Source: Asterias amurensis (lineage: Eukaryota > Echinodermata > Asteroidea > Forcipulatida > Asteriidae). Taken from it: a stretch of DNA of 64,000 nucleotides. The notes under the pieces were generated by a model. It searched no databases and was not told the DNA's origin. It saw only the letters and a program-made list of their open reading frames with translations. The position numbers were made by a program, and so were the translations under genes. Position 1 is the first letter of the stretch. Every line of letters begins with the position of its first letter. Below are positions 50,501-61,673 of this stretch, one piece after another. The stretch lies in NCBI RefSeq assembly GCF_032118995.1, contig NC_092656.1, positions 21,410,965 through 21,474,964 of the forward strand, given 5' to 3'.

Positions 50501-53255
50501 GAAAAAATCTCAGGAGTCGGTATAGACCTAACCTACCCATACGCAGTCCAGAGAATGGTTCAAAAGCACAAATATTCCTTACCCATTTAGCTTACTTGCT
50601 ATAGCAAGATTTGTTGTCTTATACTCTTAGCAATGATTAAGCCGTGTCCGAATTGTCGACTGTCGCTGGTGATGATGTGGCTAGCCTACTAACACGCGCA
50701 GTCTGGGCCCAGCAGAGCTCCGTTCACCACCAAGGGCTTGCCCGCAATAACATGTTGAACGTGGTGATCCAGTCACTGCAGCTCACAGAATCTACTTTCC
50801 TCCTGTTTTACAGTTGAAACAAGTCGAGGAGTACATGGCCTACCGCAGATTGCCGAGTGAAATGAGGGAACGCATCACTGATTACTACGACTACCGTTAC
50901 CATGGCAAGATGTTCACCGAGTCAGTCATTTTCGATGAGATCTCAGTCAAACTTAGAGAGGTTAGTTTTCGTATCAGTCTCTTTTGCTTATAGCGGGCAC
51001 GGCTTTTGCCAAACAAACCGATTCATGTATTATAACTTGGTTGATACAAGTCGTAGTGTTCTCACCCCACCCGGTTGATTATAGTTGTATGTGACTTTGT
51101 AATTGTTTTAGTATTCTGTTCATTAAACACTAATCATTCCTAACACACGTCGCCTTTGTTTCTCCCAGGACGTTGCTAACTACAACTGCCGCGAACTCGT
51201 GGCTTGCGTACCGTTCTTCAGCGTTGCCGATCCCAACTTCGTCTCTCGCGTTGTGATTCTACTAAAGTTTGAAGTGTTCCAGCCTGGCGATTACATCATT
51301 AGGGAGGGTACCTACGGGGACAGGATGTTCTTTATCCAGCAGGGCGTGGTCGATGTCATCACCTCAGATGGAGAGGTTGCGACTTCTTTAAGTGATGGCT
51401 CATATTTTGGAGGTGAGATTCAACAGACCTTTATCATGCTGCCCACGTTCCCCGCTCCAAAACAATAATGAATGCTGATAATCATTTTGCAATTAGGAAC
51501 CAGACTATTTTGTTCTTCCAGCCTCGGTTTGGTAACATTATCAGTGGGAGAAATTCAAGATGGCAGTGCACCGTGATAAAGGTCTATAGACAGGGATGAT
51601 ATAGTTCAGACATTTATCTGTTTACAAACGATTTCAAAAGATGACAATTTTAGGTTTAGGACAATATGATACAGTTTTCCAGTTTCTTTTGGTCGACCCT
51701 TTTGTCAAGAAAAGCGTTTCAGTCCATATTGACCCTCAAGATTAGAAAGTCTATTTAAAACTAATTATAAACCTTTACTGATCAACATTTTAATTCTCGA
51801 CAGAAATTTGTTTGCTGACCCACGAGAAGCGGGTTGCCAGCATACGCACCGACACGTACTGTTCTCTCTATTCACTCTCTGTGGAACACTTTCAACAGGT
51901 AAATATTGCTCCTCATTCGCCTCTGAACTTATGAATAATTTTCCGCTCGCCAAGCTCGGTGAACTAAATTGGATTTAGAGCCCGCCACTAAAATTGTTCA
52001 AGCTACAACACTAATGTAAAGCCCTCTTAACTATTATGACAAAGGGTGGCTCAGTCTTTTATATTTGATTCATGATTTGTTTTATTTTAAGTTGTGTCAT
52101 AATGTCTGATCTTGCCCCCCCCAAAAAAAAAAAAGAAAAAACACCCCTAAAACAAACAAAATGAACAAACACCCCAACAAGCAAACAAACAAAACATTCC
52201 TGCACCAGAAGTTTCTACCACTAAAAGTTCTACAACTGAAAGCTCTACGCCAAATGTTTCTTCAACTGAAGGCTCAACAACTGAAACTTCTTTACCAGAG
52301 GTTTATTCAATATTCAATTTTGACATAATCTCGAAAGTACATAAAAATGTTCATTATTTACTACAGGTTCTGACGGAATTTCCCTCAGTCCGGAAAACAA
52401 TGATAGAAGTTGCAATAAAACGTCTTGAGAAAATAGGAAGGCCGTCAAGTGCGCTGGTGTCTGCTTTGAGTGAACAAAACTCATCCAAGTCAAAAAGTAC
52501 AGAGCGCTTGTTTCAAATTCCGGACTCTGTAACAATAGTGAGGTAAGTATAATAATGCTTTACAATCGGGTTATTGTATGTAAAGTTGAGGGGAAGTCCC
52601 TGTATATCCATTGTATCGGCAAATCTGAGGATTCAGAGGTAAGTTACAGCTCCCAATTCACAGTTCACTGTTCACTGTTGGCTCTACTTTGAAATTTGAC
52701 GAAACATAATCCATCCGATTCAATAATCTTGCAAATTTTATTGGGCAAGCATCATGCTTAATTATTGCTTACCCAAAATGTAATTGATGTCAAAAAATAA
52801 ACTACAGTGTGGTGGTATTTGAACAATTAATTGATGAACATAAGTGTTTTATGAAACATTGGGTCCCGTCAAACTGACACCGGAATATGCTTTAGCCACC
52901 TTGGTAGCTGTATTACCATCAACCCAATGCCATTGTTTTTGGATCGAGAGAGAGAAATATTGAACCAGGCACAGTGCGCTTAGTTACTTATTCAAGCGAC
53001 AGGAAGATCGAAAAGTGATACCATTCACGGGAAAGTTGTCTATACTGTCATGTTCCTGCAACATCTTTATTATTTGCTAATTTCAGAGAAACTGAAAACG
53101 AGAAAAGACATGAAGAGTTTGAACATGATTCGATGGAGGAAATTCTGCAAGTAAATGATGGTCCATCAGCCGACACGGCTCAAAACCACTCTTACCCGAT
53201 CGGTGGTGATTCCCTCTGCAACAATGCCTCATATAGACACCCGTCACCCGTATGA
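47520..53255 (+). CDS. HCN: HCN hyperpolarization-activated cyclic nucleotide-gated channel
   Basis: Ten exons: 47520-48091, 48452-48647, 49039-49275, 49483-49632, 50145-50363, 50814-50960, 51169-51412, 51804-51898, 52367-52542, 53087-53255; 734 residues. The ATG at 47520 ([10 protein letters not shown]) is the first in frame. It carries pacemaker Na+/K+ current in the plasma membrane, opened by hyperpolarization and tuned by cyclic nucleotides. Domains: disordered N-terminus; HCN domain about 153-190 ([19 protein letters not shown]); S1-S3; S4 with basic residues at 304, 307, 310, 313, 319, 322, 325 and 328 and the family's Ser at 316; S5; pore CIGYGR with GYG at 408-410; S6; C-linker 459-510; cyclic-nucleotide-binding domain to about 640 ([31 protein letters not shown]). 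The phosphate-contact Arg598 is kept; the next residue is Val599. The Asn-glycosylation site usual before the pore helix (NHSW in vertebrates) is missing. The C-tail is short. Sea-urchin sperm HCN is a known relative. Confidence 0.96.
48305..48400 (+). repeat. tRNA-derived SINE head in HCN intron 1
   Basis: ATGGCTCATAGAGCACTGTC..CACGTTAATCCGGAGGTCGC then CTTCAGTCAATTTCAATGTC CAACCCC parallels the SINE at 36400 (CACGTTAATCTGGAAGTC.. and ..TCAATTCTGTGTTCAACCC). The B box is degraded. Confidence 0.6.
48828..49004. repeat. ACGAAGTG-rich repeat in HCN intron 2
   Basis: ACGAAGTG occurs five times (followed by TAC, TCC, TCC, GTC, ACC) between about 48890 and 48985. CACTTCGTA and ATTTCGTAC occur in the opposite sense at about 48840-48880. 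The arrangement is an imperfect foldback built from one octamer. Confidence 0.75.
49620..49905 (+). repeat. Tandem duplication of the HCN exon 4 end and its splice donor
   Basis: The real junction AATAACCTTGTG|GTGGGTGTG is followed by TTCATGAATAAATTAT. Copies (A/C)CAATAACCTTGTCTTGCTCG (about 49730) and CCAATAATCTTATGGTGGGT (about 49844), each followed by TTCATGAATAAATTAT, repeat the exon end plus intron start. A further GGTGGATGTGGTTTTGTACA..TTCATGAATAAATTAT copy lies near 49793. The last full copy keeps a donor-like GTGGGT at 49858. Confidence 0.8.
52149..52366 (+). other. In-frame Ser/Thr-rich open stretch before HCN exon 9
   Basis: The frame of exon 9 is open backwards to a stop near 52149. 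It reads [20 protein letters not shown] then [13 protein letters not shown] and on into the exon's VLTEF. An alternative acceptor CCAGAG|GTT at about 52300 would be phase-correct and add 22 residues. It is possibly just low-complexity DNA inside intron 8. Similar mucin-like insertions are not part of known HCN channels. Confidence 0.3.
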
Positions 53256-54881
53256 TGATGGTGCTTTGTAGAATGGCAATTAACTCGTTTTCAACTAATT
53301 ATATTTCACGTAATACTCTATATTCAGTGGCGTCTATAGAAAGTCGAGAGTGGCTAAAAAATAGATGACAAATTCAGCGAAATAATCACAACAGTTAATG
53401 ATAAAGTATTGCATTTGACTGGCTCAAACCAATTGGCGTTATATGAATAACAAGGTCGTTTTTCAAAGGGTCTTAGAAATTGAACTCAACTACACTTTTT
53501 TTATAATAATATTTTGGCATTTAGAATTATTTTTATTATATTATTTTGGCATTTAGAATAACATCTTGAATGTGCTCGGTTCCTGATTCAGCAAAAGGTG
53601 CGCTATGGTTTAAAAAAAGAAAAATCATTGAAGATGTGGGCCTATTGTAAGAACTTTAACATAAACAATGAACGTAGAGCAGTCACCAAAAAAAATAATA
53701 GCTGTTTGCCTACTAATCGATCAAGAAAACAAAATTAAATAAGACTCACAAGCAAAAGTAATTCGACTGCTTAATTTTGTATTTAAATTTAGGTATGAAC
53801 AGAAAAAGATTAGAAGCAAAACAATACTGTTAATAAAAAAGAAATATCATAATTATCTCGTAAATGATAACATTAATAAAACAAATGAAATTGGTAGGCT
53901 CACGTACCTTGGCTTAGACATTAATTATAAATTAATGCATTAATAACAGCAGCATCGACATTATCCATGTTGTATACTTTCTTTTGTTTACGATCCGGAA
54001 AAGAGAAGAAAAAAACATTTAAAACTTCATGTCTTAGGAACCAAATAATAATCTTATCAAACTGAATACGCACTTTTCCAGTTATGTTTGTATGGTTTGT
54101 GGTCATGTGGAAAACCATGACATCTTTTGGTTGTTAGAAGGGGAAAAAAGTATTGTGTATAAATAAAGTTACACACTAGGAACAGTCAGGACAAAAGTGA
54201 CCTCATTATTTAGAAGCAATAGAAAATCATACAACTGGATTACTAAACTAATTTCCGAATTAAAACAATAAATAACGTATAATAAAGGTTTTTCGGTCAA
54301 ATTCGGCAAATGAGCAGTCAATTTTATTTTCATGCGTTCCAATTTAAGCTGTTTTGCCTCTCCAGTTGTAACTGTGTTTCAAATTCAGAATTCGGCCATT
54401 CAATTTCGTTTTGGGTCGAGTCAAATTCCTTTAGCACTATGTTCAATTAAGCGTAGCGACATTTTTTTTTCTCGTGACACACACGCCTCAAGAAGCGTCT
54501 ACGAATTTGAATGCTGCTTTGATGAATTGTTAAATTGAATGATTATTTTGTTGATTCGAATGACGCAACATTACATTTGACTAATCCCAAAACGAAGTCG
54601 AATTACCCTTTTGAGTAGCATTCGATTTTGCGCGAAATAGAATTGCTTGTTGGTTAAATTGGCTGCTTATTTTCCGAAATTGACCGAGAAAACCTATAGT
54701 TAGTAAACATGATGTCATTCAAGTGGTTTGAAATTATGTATACGTTTACGGTATCCTTTTAGATCAACGAAAAAATCTCAGACATTGTTCATCAGCTAAG
54801 GACAGAATCTACATTACATAATTATTACCACTTTGAGTGACAGCTATTCAATCACCTACACGTGTGCATTGTCCACAATTT

Positions 54882-55230
54882 GTAAACAATTAACACATGT
54901 TCTGACTATGGGCTTTGTTGATTGGCTGGACGGAGTCGAATGTATGCGCACGAACTCTACTTCGTCCCAACGTGAAAGGCGCAGTGGTTGCCCTTAATTT
55001 AGTAAACAATTAACACCTGTTCTGAGAATGGGCTTTGTTGATTGGCTGGAAGTTGAATGGATGCTCCTTAACGTTACTGCGTCCCAAAGTGAAAGGCGCA
55101 GTGATTGCCCTCATTTGGTAAACAATTAATACCTGGTCTGAGAATGGCCTTTGTTGATTGGCTGGAATTTGAATGTATGGTCACGAACATTACTTCGTCC
55201 CAAAGTGAAAGGCGCAGAGGTATCCCAGAA
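54882..55230. repeat. Three-copy tandem repeat, about 118-120 bp unit, each with ATTGGCTGGA
   Basis: Units start GTAAACAATTAA(C/T)AC at 54882, 55002 and 55118. Each contains TTTGTTGATTGGCTGGA (an inverted CCAAT), then CTTCGTCCCAA(A/C)GTGAAAGG-type sequence and CGCAG. The copies are about 85% alike by eye. Confidence 0.88.
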
Positions 55231-55663
55231 GGCCATGGTAAACTATTCGCATCAAACAACACCACGCCACTTTTTTTCCACTTGAGTTTGAATTAAAATT
55301 GACTAGAGGTGGACGGTCACCATAAACACCCAAACTGGTGGCACCACTTGTCTGAAATTTGTGTTCTGATGGACGACCCCCCTGGAAATAATAAGTTGCG
55401 TGGAAAATAAATACCTCTCAAAGGAATTACAGGAACGGTGTTTGTTGTTACGGAGTTGGTGCATGCTTCGCAGGCGTTTATAATGCAAATGCAAGAAAGG
55501 CAAAGAAACGTTATTGCAAGGTGAATCAAGTGTCATACCTGCATCAGCCAAGGTAAGCACGTGAACAAACAACAGCTATTCTGAAATAATAATGACCCAG
55601 TCAAAGTGGCATTTAATGTGTTAACAACAAGGGTGGCCGGCTTTCTGTTAAGCACTGATACTT

Positions 55664-55760
55664 ATATGCATTTACCTCAATGCAAACACCATGGCAATTT
55701 CCGTGGTGCCCTTTGAAACGTTCCAGTAGAAATGTACGTTTCCCTCTTTAAGTTTATGCG
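55664..55760. repeat. Dispersed repeat (AGGCAATGAAGG family), decayed copy
   Basis: CTCAATGCAAACACCATGGC AATTTCCGTGGTGCCCTTTG and ACGTTCCAGTAGAAATG..TTCCCTC match the copy at 6180. Confidence 0.4.
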
Positions 55761-55839
55761 CCTTTTGTTTAAAAAAACTTTTTTGTCCGTATATAAATAT
55801 ACAACAAAGAATAGGTCCGTGTATATTTCTACACGTCTA

Positions 55840-56230
55840 ATTCGAGAATGGGTGTTCAAATGTTTGTCTATATTTATATATATATATTTTTTTTTTTGGG
55901 GGGGGGGTGGGCGGGGGTAATCTGTTCATGTGTTCGACTTCTTCGCTTGCCATCTTATAGTGTTCCCTTCACCGTTTGGTGTTTATAAGCACATGCTCAA
56001 CTGCTCAACTGGTATCCCAAATATTTTTGTATATATCTGTTGAAACATATATAGGAGAACATTACTGTCAGTTTTATCGCGTTTTGTTTCACGACTATCA
56101 TATTCTTTTTTTTTTTTTTTTTTTTTTTTTGGGGGGGGGGGTAATCTGTTCACGTATTTATAATATGCACATGCTCAAATGGTATCCCAAATATCATTGT
56201 CTATTTAAATATGTTGAAACGTGGCTTTCA
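55840..56230. repeat. Duplicated segment with T-run/G-run junctions
   Basis: Two T-to-G homopolymer switches (55887-55918 and 56106-56141) are each followed by GTAATCTGTTCA(T/C)GT and then CACATGCTCAA..TGGTATCCCAAATAT. The two halves are therefore a roughly 220-bp direct duplication. Confidence 0.8.
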
Positions 56231-58677
56231 AAGGACAATGCTTTTGATTCATAAATAAAAAGAAACAGCCCCATCTCGTTCTTGGTTTAGGAATGAAAAT
56301 GTCTTGTTTAACTTTCAGGTTTGTTGAGGGTACCTATAATCAAATGTTGAAATTGTCCGCGATATTAGCTTCTATTCGTATTATCGTTAAAAGAGAAAGG
56401 ACAACAATTTAACGACAGAGCAAATTTAGTTTACATACTTGTTTAATCAACTCACCATTAGAACCTCTTTTTTTTGTAATAATAATAAAACAGAAAAATC
56501 TACTACAACAATAAAATGTTGCGCACCAAAATATGCTAACACAGTAAAAGACATGAGCTTCCTGCTAGCTGGTTCACGAGGAACAATTACTAGTTAACCA
56601 TCACCACAATTTGAGACGTTCAATAATTTTAAATTAAAAAAACTCATTGCATAATATACAAGGTTTAAAACAAATAATGTATTTTTTCTGGATACATGAA
56701 ATCATGTTATTGTCGTTTCATTATGTTTGTTTGTTATGATTTGGGTTATTAAATTTATTGCTTTATTGCATAAAACTTTGCACTGTTACTTTTAGCGCCG
56801 CGGCTGGCATTTTATTGTCAACTTAATGTTTGAATTTTCTATCAGATAATTTAAATCTTTTAAAGTTATATTATTTTCCAGCCTAACAACATAAAGTGTG
56901 ACCCTTGTAAATAGAAAATGTAGACCCATTTTAGAGCCTTCTATTAAATGATATTAGAAGCAAAATGTACATGGCACTTTCACAAAATATGTGATGTACA
57001 GTGCACAACTTGGTTCTGGTTCTGTGATGTTTTTCTTTAAGAATAATAATATGAATGATAATTAAAAAATAACGCAAATACTTACATGCTTTTAATCATA
57101 ATTTACAACCGATGTATGCAATTGATATAAAGCGACCAGAACAAATTACAACATTAATGCCCACACATAAAAATTACAAATTAAAGTGTGGACTCGTTCC
57201 TGTTAAAATGTGAAGTTTAAGGTAGCTTTTTGACCAGATATGTATCCGATTTGTTTTCAAAAACTACTAGAGAAGAACTTCCATGTATTAACACAATAAA
57301 ATAAAATAATAATAACTAAAAAGATAATTTTGTCAGTGGTTAAAGTTCGTGCATAAAGAAAATCTGTATGTTTTCTAGTTACACTCAACCATAGTTATAT
57401 TTATAACGAAGTGTGTACAACCCATTAAGCTTGGAGTAACATAACTTGATCAAGTATTATATTACTAACTTGATCAACTATTTCAAGAGTCCAACCTTAA
57501 AATGATTTCAATGCTCGTCAGTTATGTATTTGTAATACATGTATGGCCTAAGTTGGTTAATTAGAGACAACAAACTCCATGACTAAGTGGAGGTCAATCA
57601 ATTAACAACAAGTGAATGTCAGAATGAAACTTATCAAGTAAAAATACACACAGTCTGCAATTTGAGTAACACTTAGTTTGTAGTCTAATTAAAAGTGATG
57701 AGTTGCGAGACTGATTGATACATGTACCTCTTAATTGTTGCATAATAATACTGTCACAACATACATGGTTTAGATTGTCACAAAATAACAACAAACTGCA
57801 ATGACACCACCACTCCACACGATTTCCACTCTACTACCAAAATCACATATTATTGAAAAAGTCTACATCCTCTACAGAACTTATACAAGTTTTGAAATAT
57901 TCACATATATATATTAATTATTAGAAATACTGAAGATGGATTACAAATTGAGGGCAGAAAAATGTTGAAAATAGTGCAGGTAAATAAACAAAAACTTTGG
58001 GAGGTATATGAAGTGCAATGTGGAAATTGATAAGGTGATATTGACCTAGTTGTCAGATGAGTATAAACAAGGTGCAATGAGTGCAAGTGCTTGGTATCGA
58101 CCTACAGCCTGTATAGAAACATAATCCCATACAGCCATTAACGACCAAACCACGACTAGGGCCCTTTTCAAATCCACGGCTCCGTCTTTGGACTCGCTTC
58201 AAGCTCCGAAGTTCTCTTGTCTTGGCTAGAGGTTCCTAGGGCTATGGTGTGCAACCACTAATGAGGTCAACGATGGAGGTCAAGAATTACAAACTAATAA
58301 CTAGGACTTAGCTAAAATGTTTCAATTTGCACAAATCTCAGATATCATTGGGTGGGTTCCTATTTTGGTACACATTTTGTGAATGTGACATGCTTAGGAC
58401 AAATCTCGTTTACACTCGGTTTGAAAGTGTACTGGACATCGCAAGCAGTAACCACTAAACCTAGTCATATTAATTATCATAACCTGATCAAATTGGTTTC
58501 TATATTTACACATATTTGATGTTATTTAAACACCGCCTACATGTATGGCGACCTCCATATCTAATGAGCTACAATGCATGATACAACTATAACTTCCACA
58601 GGGCATGGCATATACCACAGAGGCAAATGTTTTAACAGTCGGGTTGTGCTGCTTAAAATATGGGTTAGTTTTCATCT

Positions 58678-58900
58678 GGGGCCCAATTTCAAAAAGTCTG
58701 TCAGCAGATGTCTTCTGCTTAGCACAGCTTCTATAACATAAGTGTTGCAAAGCAAAGGGCATGCTTGATTGTCAGTGCTCATAAAGCAGATAAGTGAGGT
58801 TAAGAGTGCTTAACCATTGTGACTGCCATACAATCTTCTTTGAATGTTATGTTTAATGAAATACACTTTTACCAACATGCACATTTTTAAATTGGGCCCA
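58678..58900. repeat. GGGCCCAATTTCA foldback, copy
   Basis: GGGGCCCAATTTCAAAAAGT at the left, TTTTTAAATTGGGCCCAGG at the right, with a CTGCTTAGCACAGCTTCTA / GTGCTCATAAAGCAG interior. Confidence 0.7.
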
Positions 58901-58974
58901 GGTTACTGCACCAGATACCCTCAAAGAAATTTCCCAAGCCCATTTTCACATTGGTTCTCAACACCGATCATGAT

Positions 58975-59189
58975 ATGTATAGACGATGTGACCTATGTTT
59001 ACATTCAAACCGCCCTCTGTTGAAAAAACACTGTATACTTCATGTTTCGCCGGGCAAAAAGACGCGTAGTCATGGTAAGATTTGCATACACTTTCTAGCT
59101 GGCTGCCAAAACACAAAGGTTTTGCCTGGCGGTATGCACGCAAATCATGTTATGGTTTTTGAGTGACGTCAGAGGTCACATCGCTATAC
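58975..59189. repeat. Foldback MITE with TATAGACGATGTGACC ends
   Basis: TGTATAGACGATGTGACCTA at the left and GAGGTCACATCGCTATACCA at the right are imperfect inverses, with a TGACGTCAGAGG inner block at the right. Confidence 0.7.
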
Positions 59190-61618
59190 CATACGTCTTA
59201 AATAATATTTGAGGATAATCTCACTGTCTAGTTTTCTTATCAGCATTATTGAACAACCACTATAGGAACAATCAAGCTGCAAATGGTCTCACGATGACAC
59301 CACAAGTAAAAATCCTTCCTATATTTTATAGAACATTTTTTTGTTCAAGAAAGTATAGATTTCAAACCATTTATGGTCTAGGCATTACGAGCATGATTTC
59401 ACCCAATCTGAGGTTTTTGTTTCAATGTTTTAGCGGACAATGAACACTTTTGTCAAGTTTTGTGTAAAACATCTCTCTCCACAAGAGAAATAAATCACTT
59501 TTGTAAAATTGAAAAATCAATATTTTCAGCCTTACAACTTTCCTGGAGCAAGCAACTACAAATTTAGCTGTTGTTATTTGAAAGGGACAATATAATAAAA
59601 AAACTTTGTCATAAATCAATAATCCATGAATTTCCCTTCATTTTTCTACAAGTTACAATACTTATTAAATGCATTATTAGAAAAAGATCAATGCAAAAAG
59701 ATCTCTTACACACTTTTATAAATACATGTACAACTACTTGAATTTGATATCATTTCACTGGTTACAAATTTTACATTTGGTTTAGCACTATTAACCACTG
59801 ATAAAAAATTCCCAAAACAAAAACTGCTTCATTTCATTGAATAGCTGTGTGATATTTTGAGTTGTGAATTTAACCTTACTACCATGCACCTGTTTTGCAT
59901 AAAATTAATTATCATACAGTACATTAAATTGATAATTGTCATGATTAAATTAACGTTTAGTAATCCGAAGGACTGAGTCATCTGTGGCTGTACATGTACA
60001 TGCAATATTTAACTCTCACCTAGTTGTTGCATGTGCGCACGAACAATGTATAGATATGATACAGATGTTGCATGCGCCTGTGCAGTAACTGGGTTAGAGT
60101 TATCCATGTACAGCCAACACAGGCATGCATTGATGATGACTACACAGTCCCTTTAAACTGTAAATTATTTAGAATTTGTGTCCACCACAGAGGAAGAGTC
60201 CTGTATAAGACTAACCACATGCCTGCATTTATCATTACGACAGAGCCCATTTTAGCTTCTAAAAGGAAATGATCACACAGCCACAACAATGAACAAGCAG
60301 CAGTTATTTCAATTAGTTGGATTAGAGGTAATTTAATTCACAATTACTACCTATTGGACACATCAAGAGTATATTGAAAAAGAGTGAATGGATGACTGAA
60401 TAGAAAACAAACAATGTGCATATTTATCATACACTGTGCATTCTTTTCCTCCAATGCTGGTAGGAAATAATGCAAACATAGTTTAGAGACGTATCATAAC
60501 TTGAGGTGAACTTTGGCAGTCATAACCAATAATTGTTTCGGTTGAATTGGCCATTGATTAATCACTGGCCAACGACTAAAATATTATTGATTAACCGCCA
60601 AAAGCGCAACCATCATGGTCATCACTTACATACATGTATCCATCCCTTAGGGTCAAGCACTAAAATCACAAATTGTATGTATCCATCGTTGTAGAAGGCG
60701 CTATATCAAGCATCCCCACCCCACCTCTCCTTAATTGAGGAACAACAAAATTACCCCAACCCCAAAATATACAAATGAATTAACACACAAAGAAAGATTT
60801 GTAAAATGCCCCCGACAAAATGGTGAAAAAAAACAATTACCAAAACACAACCCATGATGGATACATTAAAAAAAAGTTCATAAAAACTGATTCAATAAAA
60901 AACAACAGTTGAAAGTATTTATTGCTCCCCAATTCAATTTTTTTATTATTAACTTATTAAACTTTCTTTCAAAGCTATATTTGTTGATCAGTATTTCAGA
61001 AAGGGGTAATTTATTTCTCACATTTCTTGTCCAGCGTGTATTTTTCTTTTATTAACCCCAACTTTGTCAGTCCTCTTTTGATAAAATACAAACTACTTGT
61101 TTGATGTGAAATTTATACTTTTTAAGCAATGCAAAGTATGTTCATTCCATATACCTGACATCTATAATCAGCATTATACCCAAATAATTATGGGCTACAC
61201 TGTAATTACTCTATGTCATCTAGTGTATGGAAATCAGTAATGGTTTACTTTTATTTGAAGGAAAATTGTAAGTTTTTAATGTGACTGGAAAGTACAGTTC
61301 CAAGTTATTAATTTGTGTTGAACCACAAGCTCCAATTTTCTTTTGTAAATAAGGGTTGCAATTTTAATTTGTTTTACTTTATATAAGGGAGTATCTTCCT
61401 AGATAGGAGTAATTCTGAAGAAAACTCTTTCTCGAGAAGGAAAAGGTTGTGTTTACTAAAGGAAAGTCATATGCTGTCATTATTTTGCTTTTGACAGTGA
61501 CGGAACTATGGATGATCAACACTGAATTGAGTCATACTGAACCATAAACTTGCCTGAGATAGGGAAGGGAATTTTGACGGTCGAGTGAAGATTGAGTCAT
61601 ATTTTGTCCATCTCTTTC

Positions 61619-61624
61619 TTTATT
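61619..61624 (-). terminator. Candidate polyadenylation signal of the basigin-like gene
   Basis: TTTATT on the plus strand is AATAAA on the minus strand, 50 bases after the stop codon. This would make a very short 3'UTR, so a distal site is also possible. Confidence 0.35.
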
Positions 61625-61673
61625 CAGGGTGGACTCGAGTCTGTGGTCTATTTTGCCATGTCCTTTTGGTTAG

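Larger units (their letters stand above)
53256..61618. other. Gene-poor spacer between HCN and the basigin-like gene
   Basis: I see no coding exon. The proximal part is the HCN 3'UTR (first AATAAA about 53832), and sequence below 61674 is the 3'UTR of the basigin-like gene. In between: a three-copy repeat (54882-55230), poly-T/poly-G tracts within a duplicated segment (55840-56230), a dispersed repeat at 55664-55760, a GGGCCCAATTT foldback (58678-58900), another foldback (58975-59189), and long AT-rich DNA. Confidence 0.55.
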
